A stretch of DNA of 64,000 nucleotides from Anaerolineales bacterium (GCA_016928575.1 JAFGKK010000131.1:1-64000), one strand, 5' to 3'. Positions 27,854-37,803 are shown, numbered from the stretch's first letter. Translations and numbers: made by a program. Notes: a model not told the origin generated them from the sequence alone.

Positions 27854-28561
27854 ATGAAGGCAAAATTACGCCCGTTGGGCTGGATCCTTCCAGCCGTCGT
27901 TTTCCTGTTTGCCTGCACCATGACGTCGGCGGAAAGCACCGCCGCGCCGGCCAAGACGGAAAAGGCCGAGACGCCGGAGCCGGAACCCACGGCGACCCAA
28001 AGCAACGTGATCTTCGAGGATGATTTCTCCAGCTCCGCCAGCGGCTGGGGTTCGCTCTCGGACGAGTACGGAACCTCCAGCTACACGGACGGCGCCTACG
28101 TCATCACCGTCGAAGAGACCCTGACCTATCTGTTCGAGGATCTCGATGACCCGGCCGATTTGGCCGACGTCCAGGTCGACGTCGACATCATGGCCTCCGA
28201 CGAAGTCCTGCACGATGCGGGGGTGTTGTGCCGGATCCAGGATTCCGACAATTTCTACTACTTCATCATCGCCAGCGACGGATACTACGCCATCGGAAAA
28301 TTCAAAGACGGCGAGGATATCCTCCTCGGGACCGAGGATATGCTCAAGGATACCGACGGCGTGATCCGGCAGGGAGCGGCGGACAACCACCTGCAGGCGG
28401 TCTGCGCCGGCAATCAGTTGACTCTGGTCGTCAACGGGATCGAGCTGTTCTCGGTGGAGGATGAGGATTTCGCCAGCGGGGCGGTTGGCTTGATCGCCGG
28501 CTCCTACGAGGACGTGCCTGTCACCGTGATCTTCGACAATTTCGTTCTCGCTAAACCGTAG
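27854..28561 (+). CDS. Lipoprotein with LamG/DUF1080-like beta domain
   Basis: 235 residues. Signal peptide with lipobox F-L-F-A-C (Cys about residue 21), a Thr/Glu/Pro linker, then an ~185-residue all-beta domain beginning D-D-F-S-S-S-A-S-G-W, the usual opening of concanavalin-like domains of the 3-keto-disaccharide-hydrolase (DUF1080) type in surface lipoproteins. No catalytic residues can be assigned; a binding role is likely. Start at 27854 behind AGGAGAGAG; TATAAT at 27776-27781 is a candidate -10. Similar lipoproteins are common in Anaerolineae (from memory). Confidence 0.8.
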   Translation: MKAKLRPLGWILPAVVFLFACTMTSAESTAAPAKTEKAETPEPEPTATQSNVIFEDDFSSSASGWGSLSDEYGTSSYTDGAYVITVEETLTYLFEDLDDPADLADVQVDVDIMASDEVLHDAGVLCRIQDSDNFYYFIIASDGYYAIGKFKDGEDILLGTEDMLKDTDGVIRQGAADNHLQAVCAGNQLTLVVNGIELFSVEDEDFASGAVGLIAGSYEDVPVTVIFDNFVLAKP

Positions 28562-28585
28562 GGTTTTCCCGCGGATTAAAAAAAC

Positions 28586-28617
28586 GGAGCGGCATGCAAC
28601 AGCCGCTCCTTTTTTTT
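28586..28617. terminator. Bidirectional terminator between the lipoprotein gene and serS
   Basis: GGAGCGGC/GCCGCTCC with an 8-base loop, an A7 run before it and T8 after it, so it can end both converging transcripts. Confidence 0.9.
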
Positions 28618-28701
28618 CCGTCCGCCCGCCTGCCCCTTGCGGCCCCCGCAAGGCAGCGTTCCCCATTCGCCGACGGCAAATGGGGCGCCGCGGGAAGGAG
28701 T

Positions 28702-29973
28702 TTACATCTTCCTGATGATCTCGATCCCGCCCATCCACGGCCGCAGGACCTCCGGAACCGCGATCCCCCCGGCCGCCGTCTGATAATTTTCCATCACCGC
28801 GATCATCGTCCGCGGCAGGGCCAGCCCCGATCCGTTAAAGGTGTGGACGAACTCGGGCTTGGCGCCTTTTTCCGGACGGTAGCGGATTCCGGCCCGGCGC
28901 GCTTGAAAATCCCCGCAGTGGCTGACCGAGGAGACTTCGAGCCATTCCGCCACCCCCGGCGACCACACTTCCAGGTCGTAGGTGCGCGCGGCGCAGAACC
29001 CCAGGTCCCCGGTGCATAACTGCTTCACCCGGTAGGTGAGTCCCAGCCCCCGGCAGGCCGCCTCCGCGTCCGCCAGCATCCTCTCCAGTTCCGCGTCGGC
29101 CTCCTCCGGACGCGCGAATTCATACATCTCCACCTTGTCGAACTGGTGGCCGCGTTTGATTCCGCGTACGTCCCTTCCGGCGGCCATCTTCTCGCGGCGG
29201 AAGCAGGCGGTGTAAGCGGTGTAGCGCAGCGGAAGCCGGCCAGCCTCGAGAATCTCTCCGGCGTGCAAATTGGTCAGCGGCACTTCGGCGGTGGGGACCA
29301 TCCACAGGTCCTCCTCCGAGTCGTGGTAGAGGTTGTCGGCGAACTTCGGCAGTTGGCCGGCGTTGTAGAGCGCCTCCTCGCGCACGAGGTAGGGCGGGTA
29401 CACCTCGCGGTACCCCTGGCGGATGTGCAGGTCAACCATCCAGGAGATCAACGCCCGCTGCAGAAGGGCTCCTGCGCCGTGGAGGACGTAAAACCGCGAT
29501 CCGGTCATCCGTGCACCCTGCTCGAAATTCAGGATTCCCAGCGCCGGGCCGAGGTCCCAATGCGCTTTGGGTTCGAAGGGGAGCGGTCTCGGTTCGCCCG
29601 AAGCGCGCAGGACGACGTTCTCGTTTTCGTCGCGGCCGACGGGTGTGCGCGGATCGGGCAGGTTGGGGACGGCCGACAGCGCGCGTTGCAGTTCTTCCTC
29701 GGTTCGGCGGACCTCCTCATCCAGCCCCGCGATCCTATCCCCGACCCGCTTCATTTCGGCGATCTTCGCCTCGCGGTCGGCGGAATCCTTCTGCCGGCCG
29801 ATCTCCTTGCTGGCGGCGTTGCGCCGGGCTTTCAGCGTTTCCGCTTCGGCCAGCAGAGCCCGCCGTCGGTCGTCGGCCGCAAGCACGGTTTCGAGCGGCG
29901 CCTCGGTGTTGCGGCGCCGCAGCATTTCACGGATTTCCTCGGGGTGGGAGCGGACGTAATTGATGTCAAGCAT
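28702..29973 (-). CDS. serS: Serine-tRNA ligase
   Basis: 423-residue class II synthetase. N-terminal antiparallel coiled-coil arm (about residues 28-105) for the long variable arm of tRNA-Ser, then the catalytic core with motif 2 T-A-C-F-R-R-E and the serine pocket, and motif 3 near G-S-G-L-A-L-P-R-T. Normal length. Start at 29973 (M-L-D-I-N-Y-V-R). Controlled by a T-box leader. Confidence 0.97.
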   Translation of the reverse strand: MLDINYVRSHPEEIREMLRRRNTEAPLETVLAADDRRRALLAEAETLKARRNAASKEIGRQKDSADREAKIAEMKRVGDRIAGLDEEVRRTEEELQRALSAVPNLPDPRTPVGRDENENVVLRASGEPRPLPFEPKAHWDLGPALGILNFEQGARMTGSRFYVLHGAGALLQRALISWMVDLHIRQGYREVYPPYLVREEALYNAGQLPKFADNLYHDSEEDLWMVPTAEVPLTNLHAGEILEAGRLPLRYTAYTACFRREKMAAGRDVRGIKRGHQFDKVEMYEFARPEEADAELERMLADAEAACRGLGLTYRVKQLCTGDLGFCAARTYDLEVWSPGVAEWLEVSSVSHCGDFQARRAGIRYRPEKGAKPEFVHTFNGSGLALPRTMIAVMENYQTAAGGIAVPEVLRPWMGGIEIIRKM

Positions 29974-29989
29974 GGCGGTCTCCGGTTAT

Positions 29990-30283
29990 TAAAAGAAGAA
30001 TCCCTCTCCCGCAGCCGGTTGCCTGCGCCTCCCGGGCGCGCGGGTTTCGGCTTCCGCAGGACGAGGGGTTCTCGTGGTGCCACCTGCTTTCAGCCCCGGC
30101 CGCGGCCGGGACTCTCGGTTCGGCGCTATCGGGCCGGCCCGGCCCGCTTCGGAGAACGCTCCCCGCGGGCGACGGATCTTGCGATCGGCGAAGCGGACAC
30201 GGCTCCGAGTGCCCTCTGCCTTGCACCGTCCGGCAGTTCGCTGGGGGGGGAATCGCGGGACCGCGATTTTCGCGCTCGTCTGG
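29990..30283 (-). promoter_or_regulatory. T-box leader (riboswitch) of serS
   Basis: On the minus strand the core AGGTGGCACCACGAGAA lies at about 30069-30085. The antiterminator is GCAGG-TGGCACC-ACGAG paired with CTCGT-CCTGC, complete and contiguous. The competing terminator reuses CCTGCG (with CGCAGG downstream) and ends in TTCTTCTTTT. The TGGC bulge would pair with a tRNA whose discriminator is G, which fits tRNA-Ser. Leader length is about 290 bases. I could not place the specifier triplet. Confidence 0.88.
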
Positions 30284-30288
30284 GAGGG

Positions 30289-30316
30289 ATTATACGGATG
30301 CGAAAGGCGGAGTCAA
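30289..30316 (-). promoter_or_regulatory. Promoter of the serS T-box leader
   Basis: Minus-strand TTGACT (30311-30316), 16 bases, perfect TATAAT (30289-30294), giving a start near 30283. Confidence 0.8.
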
Positions 30317-30423
30317 GGAGCGGCGGATCGGCTGTGCCCGAAGGTTTCCCCTTCTTTTGCGCCGCCGGCGGAGCGCGGCCGGTCTGGCCGTCGAGTGTCG
30401 TTCCCAAATTGAAATGAACAATT

Positions 30424-31340
30424 ATGGAAAAGTAATCCTTGATCTTCGCGGCCGTCCTTTTTTTGCCGGGTTGCCGCGGCGGATCGACGGAACCATCCGG
30501 TGTTCCCCAAGCCGGGAATGCGGTTTCCGGACGCATGGACAGCGCCGAAACGGCCGCGGAAGCCGCGCGAAAATCGGCGAAGGACGGTATGGATATGCTC
30601 CTTGTTCCGGAAAGATGTTACCGGATGGACTCGGATGGCGGGCCGGATTGTGAGGCGCCGTCCCGCAAAGTTGGGCTGGACGCTTTCCGGCTCGATCGGA
30701 TGGAAGCGGCCAATGCGCAATTCGAAACATCCGTCCCGGGGAGCGGATAGGAGACGGATGCCGGACGGAGCGGGTGGAGTTATATCTACGAGGCCGGGTC
30801 CGCCGCGGGGAATAAACCGATCGGGGCGGATTGGCGGGGATTGGAAAACCATCCGGCGGCGGATTGTGACTGGAACGATGCGGCGCCTTATTGCCGATGG
30901 GCGGGCCGGCGGCTTCCCGGCGAGGTGGAATGGGAAAAAGCTGTCCGCGGAACGGATGGGCGCGGCTGCCCCCGGGGAATCAACCCCCGGACGGCGATTA
31001 GGCGAATTTCACCGACGCGAACATCAACCTGGATTGGACGGATGTGCAAATCGACGACGGGTACGGGTTCGCATCCTCGGCGGGCATCCCCGTATGGCGC
31101 ATTGGATAAGGCGGGAAATGTGTGGGAATAGGCGAACGATGGATTCGATCCGTATCATTATCGGGAGCCAATCGAGTGGATTAACCCGATCGGACCTTCG
31201 ACCCGGTCGGGATGAGCGCTGAACGGCGGATCTTGGGCGGACGGCGCCATGGTGGTTTGACCGCCCGTCCGGTCGGGATACTGTCCCGTGGAAGGATGCG
31301 CCTACTGCCAATTCCGATGCGCATCCTCAAGTATGGAAGC
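30424..31340 (+). pseudogene. Decayed FGE-sulfatase (SUMF1-like) lipoprotein gene
   Basis: Fragments in shifting frames spell out one ancestral gene. The ATG at 30424 is followed by TAA at codon 4; then a signal with lipobox L-P-G-C; then V-G-L-D-A-F-R-L-D-R-M-E-A-A-N-A-Q-F, the usual entry of the sulfatase-modifying domain. After a TAG near 30748, N-H-P-A-A-D-C-D-W-N-D-A-A-P-Y-C-R-W-A-G-R-R-L-P-G-E and A-G-N-V-W-E appear in other frames, followed by L-N-G-G-S-W and C-Q-F-R-C-A-S. At least three stops and two frameshifts interrupt it. Bases 31341-31620 after it hold nothing I recognise. Confidence 0.85.
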
Positions 31341-31620
31341 GTGGAAAAAACCGCGACGTGACGCGTGCGGGAATCTCCGCTTTCCGCGGGTCGCTTGCGG
31401 CGGTCGCCATTTTGGTTTCTTGCAATTTCCATCCGCGGCTCTTGGCGCGCGGATTTCCCGGATCGATAATTATCGGACGCAATACAATTCCGTTGATGCC
31501 TTTTCGCGCGAGTATAATGATCTTCATCGGACTTGCCGCCCGATATAAAAAACCCGTTCCGCCCCGACGCGGTTGAGGACGGAAACCCAATCGACGGCGG
31601 ATTGATTTTTAGAAAAAGAA

Positions 31621-32416
31621 ATGGCTTCACGTCCCGGGAGGAGAATGGACAGCCGACAGCCGATGCGCGAACGAAGGAGGAATCCTCGACGGCGCTTGAT
31701 CGTCCTCGCCGCGGTCGTGGTCGGCGCCGTGGGCGGGATCGGCGGCCGTTTTTTCGGAAAGGCAATCCTGGGATCAAAGGCAAGCCGCCCTGGCGCAGGA
31801 ATTGGCGGAGCGGGCTCAATCCCTCCGGTCCGCGCCGGGTTCCCCGCCGGGACTGGCGGTTTTGCTGGCGGTCCAATCCATGAAGCGGTCACCTTCAAGT
31901 ACGGCCGCCGAAATTCTGCTGGACGGCGGCTTTACGGCGCGGTCACTCACCTTCCGCGGGCACGTCGGGGGCGTGAACTCGGCGGCCTTCAGCCCGGACG
32001 GCCGGTATACCGCCTCGGGAGGCCTGGACAGCGTTGTGATTGTGTGGCAGACCGCCGCAGACTAGGAAATCGCGAAGGTGATTTGCGGCGATGAGGTGAT
32101 GTCGGTCGCCTTCAGCCCGGACGGACGGTATATCGTCTCCGGCAGCATCGACGGAGCGGTTTGGATCTGGATGCGGCGGCGCGATGGCGTGATCGCCAAC
32201 GCCTGTTCCTGTTTGCCGCGCAACCTGACCCGTGCGGAATGGCGGGAATACATCGGCGAAGCGCTGACCTGCCAGGCGGTCTGCGCAGGCTTACCCAGGG
32301 ATCCGGAGTCGACGAAGATCCCCGTCGCAGAGACCGCGACAACCTTTTTTATCGGCGACGGGGTCGCCGGCGGATTGGCTGTCGGCGGATGGAACATGAT
32401 TGCGGCTTCGGGATAA
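31621..32416 (+). pseudogene. Decayed WD40-repeat membrane protein gene (C-terminal remnant)
   Basis: The first part encodes a membrane helix after an Arg-rich stretch. A frameshift near 31.78 kb is needed to continue into [13 protein letters not shown] and L-A-V-L-L-A-V-Q-S, the connector seen before WD40 propellers in large bacterial signalling proteins. Two WD40 blades follow (A-F-S-P-D-G-R-Y in each, ending V-I-V-W and V-W-I-W), separated by an in-frame TAG at 32063. The tail L-P-R-N-L-T-R-A-E-W is typical of the end of such proteins. The N-terminal kinase or NTPase part is missing. Confidence 0.82.
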
Positions 32417-32429
32417 AGGATTCCGGCGA

Positions 32430-33961
32430 ATGATGCGCAATTATGCCAAAGACGCCCTGATCGTTTTCCTCCTCCTGGCTTTGGTTTACGCGTATTTCTT
32501 TCAAAACCCCGGGGCGAACGGAAATTCACGCTTTAACCTGATCTTCGCCGCGGTGCAGGAAGGCCGCCTCGCCATCGATTCCTTTCACGACCGGGACGGC
32601 ACGCAGACCACCGAGAAAGCCTATCACGACGGACATTATTATTCGGACAAGGCCATCGGTCCGTCGCTGGTCGGAGGATTCCTGTATGTTCCGCTGTATG
32701 GAATGTACCGGTTGTTTCATCATCCGAGCCTGTACTTCGCCAAATGGATCTTGACGTTTCTCGTCGTCGGGATTCCCTCCGCCGCGGCCGGAAGCGTCAT
32801 GTTCCTGCTGAGCAGGCATTGGTCGCAGAGCCGTTGGCGGGCTTTTGGGGTCGCCATGGCGATCGGCTTGGGCACCCTGGGCCTGCCGTACGGCGTCGTC
32901 TTCTACAGCCACCAATTCGCCGCGTCCCTGTGCTTTTTCGCCTTCTTCCTGATGTACCGCATGAAGGAGGACCCCGGGACGCCGGCAAACGGATATGTAT
33001 TTCTGATCGGTTTGCTGCTGGGCTGGGCGTTGATCAGCGAGTATCCGACTGCGGTGATCGTTCTGGCTTTGGCGGGCTATTATGGGTTTGTCATTGCGGG
33101 CCGTTACGGTCCCCGCCGTTGGCGGATGATGGTCCTGCCCGTGCTGGGCGGATTGCTGCCCATTTTCCTTCAAGCGATGTACAACCGCTTGTGTTTCGGA
33201 GATTTTCTGTCGATCGGTTACGGGTACGAAAGCAACCCGGTTTTTGTATCGGGAATGCGGCAGGGCCTGATGGGCATCCGTTGGCCCGATGCGGAAACGA
33301 TGTTCTACATGACCTTTCATCCGACCGTGGGATTGTTCTGGCAATCGCCGGTTCTGCTGTTGTCCGTCGTCGGAGCCGGATTTCTGCTTCGGAAGCATCC
33401 CCGTCGGGCCGAACTGATCTTGGCGGTTTGCGTCATCTGCGCGTACATCGCCGTCTTCTCGGGGTATTACATGTGGTGGGGCGGTTGGGCGGTGGGCGTG
33501 CGCCACCTCATTCCGATCCTTCCCTTTTTCTGCATCCCGTTGTCGTTGATTCCCCGACGGCTCGACGGAGTGTTCGCGGGATTATGCGCCGTGTCCGTGG
33601 AGCAGATGCTGATCGCCGCGGCTAGGACCATCAGCGTGCCGGAGACGATGGTATTGAGAATCCGAAGGCTGGGCTTTTTGAATATTCCAACATCTACAGC
33701 TATTGCTGGCAACAGCTTGTGGAAGGCCGTTTCGCCTAGAATCTCGGAAATTTTTTCCTTGGTTTGGATTCCTGGGGCAGTCTTGTCCCCTTGCTGGCGG
33801 GCGCGGCCGGACTAACGATTTTCTTTTTTCCGAGCGGGGGTGATGCCCGGCGGCCGGGAAGCGGCCTCCCCGTGGTTGCCGGCCCCGGCCGTGCGCAGCT
33901 GGACGGGCGAGCCGCCCGCAAACCGTCGGATGCAGGAAAAATGGAGGATGGCGCATGCTGA
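32430..33961 (+). pseudogene. Broken GT-C-like membrane protein gene
   Basis: The frame from 32430 runs to 33815 (462 residues) and encodes about ten membrane helices with Y-Y-S-D-K-A-I-G-P-S after the first, as in GT-C-fold mannosyltransferase-like proteins. Near 33645 the true frame shifts: the next frame continues D-G-I-E-N-P-K-A-G-L-F-E-Y-S-N, then meets TAG at 33737 and continues G-S-L-V-P-L-L-A-G-A. So the C-terminal ~90 residues need one frameshift and one stop codon repaired. The N-terminal 400 residues are intact, so decay may be recent, or sequencing errors are possible. Confidence 0.7.
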
Positions 33962-34134
33962 ATAAGGATGAAGAAAAAACCCTTGCAATAAACTTGGCCT
34001 TGCTTGGCGGCGGAATCGCATTTCTGGCGGTCGGCCTTTCTTCCGACCTGTCCGTATTTTTAATCGTGGGCCTTTGCCTAATGGCGTTCGGTGTGGCGCG
34101 AATGATGGGGAAAACCAAGAAGAAGGGATCGTGA
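33955..34134 (+). CDS. Small two-helix membrane protein
   Basis: 59 residues from the ATG at 33955, behind an excellent GGAGG. It begins M-L-N-K-D-E-E-K and has two hydrophobic segments (about residues 12-28 and 32-47) joined by a short S-S-D-L turn, ending in a Lys-rich tail (K-T-K-K-K-G-S). No family recognised. The position-specific Gly/Ala/Leu composition and ribosome site argue it is real. It follows the broken GT-C gene and precedes a strong terminator. Confidence 0.6.
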   Translation: MLNKDEEKTLAINLALLGGGIAFLAVGLSSDLSVFLIVGLCLMAFGVARMMGKTKKKGS

Positions 34135-34256
34135 AGATAGCAAAGCGGGGCGAGGCTGACGGCGGAAGCGGGATTCGCGAGGGAAGCCCTTCGGCTGGCC
34201 GCGGCGCGGGGTTTGGGGGGCGGTCGGTCCCGGCAGTGTAAGGAAAATGGAATCAG

Positions 34257-34310
34257 GGGCGGTTGACCCCGCTGGGTGAGTTTACCGGAGTGGGTTCAAC
34301 CGCCCTTTTT
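34257..34310 (+). terminator. Intrinsic terminator after the small membrane protein
   Basis: GGGCGGTTGACCC pairs with GGGTTCAACCGCCC across a 22-base loop and is followed by five T, 120 bases after the small gene. The 120-base stretch between shows nothing else. Confidence 0.75.
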
Positions 34311-34320
34311 CAATGCCCGG

Positions 34321-35181
34321 CTACTCTGCGGCCGCGTCCAGCAAGGCGATCGTATGATCGAGCAAACCCGGGTCCAACCGGCTGCCATGCCCGGGAACGA
34401 CGAAATCGGCGCCAAAGCGTTTTAAGGCCTCGATGGCTTTCGGCCAATTCTCCATATCGGCTTCGCGGGTATTGCCCACCTGGTGGCCTCCCAGCACCAT
34501 GCAGCTTCCGAACAGGATCCGCTTCCCGGGGAAATACACCGCCAATTTATCCGGCGCCTGGGTCGGCCCCGGCCAATAAGCCTGCACCTGCTCCTCTCCG
34601 AACGAGAGCGTCAACCCATCCTCCGCGGAAAACAGATGGTCCGGCGGCAGGTAGGGAATCTCCGCATGGGCTTGGCGGAAGCGTGCATCCGCCGGCCCCG
34701 CGAGCATCTCCAAAAGGTATTTCCGGGTTTGTTCCCCCCGGTCGGCAAGCAGTTCGGCGGTGAGGCCGGATCCGTAGACCGGAATTCCGGCCGCGATCAG
34801 CGCCCCGTTGCCGCCGAGGTTGTCGACGTGGTAGCCCGGATTGACCGCGACGATATTGCGCCCCCCGAATTTCCCGCGGATCCATTTCAGCACGGCCTCC
34901 ATCGCCTCGGGGGTGTACGGGGTGCCCGCCAGCACCAAATCCGAATTCTCCATTTCGGCGATCAGCGAATTGGCCGGCCACGGAAAGGAATGCGTGACCA
35001 CGAACGCGTCCGGACGGATCTGCCGCACGTACAGGCCCTCGCCGAGGTCGATCTGCGCGAAATCGCTTTCGGGGCCGACGGCGGAGGGCGCGATTGGAGA
35101 GGGCGGCGCCGCCGTTTCGGGTTGCGGGACGCATCCGGCGGGAAAAAGGACGAAGGCGATAAGGAGGAGTTTTTTCATCAT
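34321..35181 (-). CDS. Metallo-beta-lactamase-fold lipoprotein, B1-like with incomplete zinc site
   Basis: 286 residues with a lipoprotein signal (F-P-A-G-C, Cys17). The fold matches subclass B1 closely: V-L-A-G-T-P-Y-T-P-E-A near 84-93, then N114-P-G-Y-H118-V-D120 where B1 enzymes have N-T-H-F-H-D-D. His116 is Gly and, in P-G-P-T-Q-A-P-D, His196 is Gln208. Asp120, Cys227 (C221 position, in F-G-S-C-M-V) and His265 (H263 position, P-G-H-G) remain. So the Zn1 ligands are gone but the Zn2 set is kept. It may bind one zinc like subclass B2, or have another role. Monocistronic; not evidence of resistance. Confidence 0.88.
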   Translation of the reverse strand: MMKKLLLIAFVLFPAGCVPQPETAAPPSPIAPSAVGPESDFAQIDLGEGLYVRQIRPDAFVVTHSFPWPANSLIAEMENSDLVLAGTPYTPEAMEAVLKWIRGKFGGRNIVAVNPGYHVDNLGGNGALIAAGIPVYGSGLTAELLADRGEQTRKYLLEMLAGPADARFRQAHAEIPYLPPDHLFSAEDGLTLSFGEEQVQAYWPGPTQAPDKLAVYFPGKRILFGSCMVLGGHQVGNTREADMENWPKAIEALKRFGADFVVPGHGSRLDPGLLDHTIALLDAAAE

Positions 35182-35293
35182 GGCGGCGACTGTACCACGG
35201 TTTCGCAGCCTGCCCGGAATCCGTACGGAGAACGCAGGGATGTGATAGGGGTATTGCGCGGCGGAGGCGATCCGGAAAACCGGCGGACGCGGA

Positions 35294-36235
35294 TCAGATG
35301 TTTCCCGGCACCATCGTGTTTTCGATGATCCCTTCGATCAGCGACTTCGGGGTGACGCCTTTCAACCGCGCCGACGGGGACAGCAGCAGGCGGTGAGCCA
35401 GGACCGGGGCGGCGACCGCCTTGACGTCGTCGGGAGCGACGTAGTCCCGCCCGGCGAGGATGGCCCGCGCCTGCGCGGCGCGTGCCAGGCCCAGGCTGCC
35501 GCGCGGGCTGGCCCCCAGGTGCACGTCGGATAGGGTCCGGGTCCGCGAGACCAGGTCCACGATGTATTGCCTCACCCCGCGTTCGATATGCACACCGCGG
35601 ACTTCCTTCTGGGCTTCGAGGACGTCTTGCGCGCCGGCGACCGCCGCAAGGTCTTCGATCGGGTGTTTGATCTGCTGGCTTTCCACCACCCGCTCTTCTT
35701 CCGCCGCCGGCGGATAGCCGACGGTGATCCGCATCAGGAACCGGTCCATCTGCGCTTCGGGCAGGGGGTAGGTGCCTTCGTGCTCGATCGGATTTTGGGT
35801 CGCGAGCACCTGGAACAGCGGCGGCAAGGCGTGGGTCACGCCATCGACCGTCAACTGGCGCTCCTCCATCGCCTCCAACAGCGCCGCCTGGGTTTTCGGC
35901 GTGGCCCGGTTGATCTCGTCGGCCAGGACGATTTCCGCCATCAGCGGCCCGGGCCGGAATTCGAATTCGCGCGTTTGCGGGTTCCAGATCGAAACCCCGG
36001 TAACGTCGCTGGGCAGCATGTCGGGGGTGAACTGCAGGCGGTTGAAGCTGCAACCCAGGGAGCGGGCGATGCTTTTGGCCAGCACGGTTTTGCCCACCCC
36101 GGGGACGTCCTCGATCAGCAGGTGACCCTGGGCGAGCAATCCGGCGACGGCCAGTTCCACCACGTCGTCTTTGCCGAAGATGACGCGGGTGACGTTTTCG
36201 ATCAGGCGGCGGGCAAGGGTGTGGGCGGAATCCAT
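35294..36235 (-). CDS. MoxR-family AAA+ ATPase
   Basis: 313-residue MoxR ATPase. Walker A is G-V-G-K-T at about residues 46-50, the Walker B region is I-V-L-A-D-E-I-N-R-A (about 109-118), and sensor 1 A-T-Q-N-P-I-E is conserved. MoxR proteins usually act as chaperones with DUF58 and von Willebrand proteins encoded next door; none is present downstream here, where the MBL-fold gene follows after 112 bases on the same strand. Partner unknown. The promoter region is shared with the divergent NodB-like gene (36236-36463). Confidence 0.94.
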   Translation of the reverse strand: MDSAHTLARRLIENVTRVIFGKDDVVELAVAGLLAQGHLLIEDVPGVGKTVLAKSIARSLGCSFNRLQFTPDMLPSDVTGVSIWNPQTREFEFRPGPLMAEIVLADEINRATPKTQAALLEAMEERQLTVDGVTHALPPLFQVLATQNPIEHEGTYPLPEAQMDRFLMRITVGYPPAAEEERVVESQQIKHPIEDLAAVAGAQDVLEAQKEVRGVHIERGVRQYIVDLVSRTRTLSDVHLGASPRGSLGLARAAQARAILAGRDYVAPDDVKAVAAPVLAHRLLLSPSARLKGVTPKSLIEGIIENTMVPGNI

Positions 36236-36463
36236 AGGAAAAACGCAATCCCTCTTTCTGAAAACACGGATTTTAAGGATGATAACGGATTACGCGGAAA
36301 ATACCAATTCCATCGGTTGAAGGATACCATATCACGCCATATTTCCCGCGGAGTTCACGGGATTCTCCAAGGATTAACTGCCGCTTTACATCGGCTCCAC
36401 GGCGGCTGGGGGTATAAAAAGAAAGCTTTTCGTTTGCGCAAGCTGTTTCCTCTGGAGGGCGCC

Positions 36464-37558
36464 ATGTTTGATGTCAAGCGGATTGCGTGGATCCTGATTT
36501 TCTCGACCGCTGCGGCTTGTAACCTCGCCGCGCCCGCGGAGCCCACTCCTTCGGCGACGAAACCCAACACGCAAAAGGGGAGTTGCGGAGATGGAGTGTG
36601 CAACGGTCCGGAGAACGCAACCGTGTGCCCCGCCGATTGCGCCGGACCCGCGGCCGGCGCGGAAGCGGTTTTATATTACGGGGTCATGGTCCATCTGGAG
36701 GGTTGGGACGACGCCGGCAAGGAGGAGGTCTTTGAGCGCCACGCCGAACTGGTCCGCCGCTACGCCTCGCTCTTCGAAACCTACGGCGCGCGTTTGACCC
36801 TCGAAAGCAAGGAGTTCACCGACGGCTGCATCCGGTGGGGGGAAAACGTGCTTAAGGAAATGGAGGACCGCGGCCACGGAATCGGCGTGCACGCCGACAT
36901 CGGCGGAGAGAAGGACATGGACTGCGCGGCGTTCGCGCCCTTGCTGCGCGAACGCAAGCAGACGCTCGAATCCCTCGGGGTGCGGGTCCGGCACGCCTCA
37001 GGGATCGTCTCTGCCTGCGATTGGGTGACCGCCGCCGCGGACGCCGGCTATTCGTTCGCCTCCGGCACCGTGGCCTACGCGTTGATGTCGCTGCGCGAAG
37101 ATCTCCGCCCGGCGGGGTTCGCCGATTGCGCCGGGCCGGGCGCGTGCCACCAGGCCTATCCCTTCGATTTCGCCGGGCGGCTGCACCCGTGGCGGATGAA
37201 CAGCGGCGAGGATTGGATCCTGCCTGATCCGAAAGGCCGGCTGGTGATTCTGCCCTCGGGCGGCAGCCTGACCTGCGCCGCGGAGGAATCGGGATCCGGC
37301 GATTCCTACACCAAGTGCGAATTCGAACCGGCGGACGTGGATGCCTTGATCGCCGAATTGGAACAGGCCCTCTCCTACGTGGAAGCGGGTTTGGTGAATA
37401 CCTATTACATTTCTTGGAGCATCGGGGCGGAGCGGGACGAGTCGCTGCTCGAGGATTTCCTGCGCCGGGTGAAGCCGTACGTCGACGACGGCAGGGTGCA
37501 GTGGAAGACCCTTCCCGAGATGTACGACCTGTACGTGGCATGGGAAGGGACGCAGTAA
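36464..37558 (+). CDS. NodB-like polysaccharide deacetylase-type lipoprotein
   Basis: 364 residues from the ATG at 36464 behind GGAGGG. Lipoprotein signal ending A-A-A-C. A short Cys-rich module follows the linker: C-G-D-G-V-C-N-G-P-E-N-A-T-V-C-P-A-D-C, a motif seen in surface proteins of diverse bacteria. The remainder resembles the NodB (carbohydrate esterase 4) barrel with H-L-E-G, G-I-G-V-H-A-D-I-G and late W-S-I-G strands, but the canonical metal triad D-D and H-x3-H is not clear, so activity is uncertain. A TATAAA box at 36413 may be its -10. Confidence 0.7.
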   Translation: MFDVKRIAWILIFSTAAACNLAAPAEPTPSATKPNTQKGSCGDGVCNGPENATVCPADCAGPAAGAEAVLYYGVMVHLEGWDDAGKEEVFERHAELVRRYASLFETYGARLTLESKEFTDGCIRWGENVLKEMEDRGHGIGVHADIGGEKDMDCAAFAPLLRERKQTLESLGVRVRHASGIVSACDWVTAAADAGYSFASGTVAYALMSLREDLRPAGFADCAGPGACHQAYPFDFAGRLHPWRMNSGEDWILPDPKGRLVILPSGGSLTCAAEESGSGDSYTKCEFEPADVDALIAELEQALSYVEAGLVNTYYISWSIGAERDESLLEDFLRRVKPYVDDGRVQWKTLPEMYDLYVAWEGTQ

Positions 37559-37803
37559 AATGAAAATCCCGCTGCCTGTCCCACATTGCCGTTCCTTTTT
37601 TTCGAGACGCGGCAAACTATAGAAAACGCCAGCCGTGCTGAGCGAATCGACTTCGCCGGTTGTACTGGATTCCGCGCGTGCCCACTTGGCTCGGGGAGCT
37701 CGGGAGGACTATTTCGGCGATGACAGGTTTTGCGAATAGAACGAAGAACGGGTCGGGCAAAGGGGGAAGGCGCAAGGGGGCCGGGATGTAGTGCGGGATG
37801 GAC

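Noticed and set aside
31341-31620. Frames between the two pseudogenes
   Set aside because: Short, unrelated to known domains, probably decayed spacer.
34321-35181. Classification as an antibiotic-resistance beta-lactamase
   Set aside because: Two of the three Zn1 ligands are replaced, so calling it a functional carbapenemase would not be supported.
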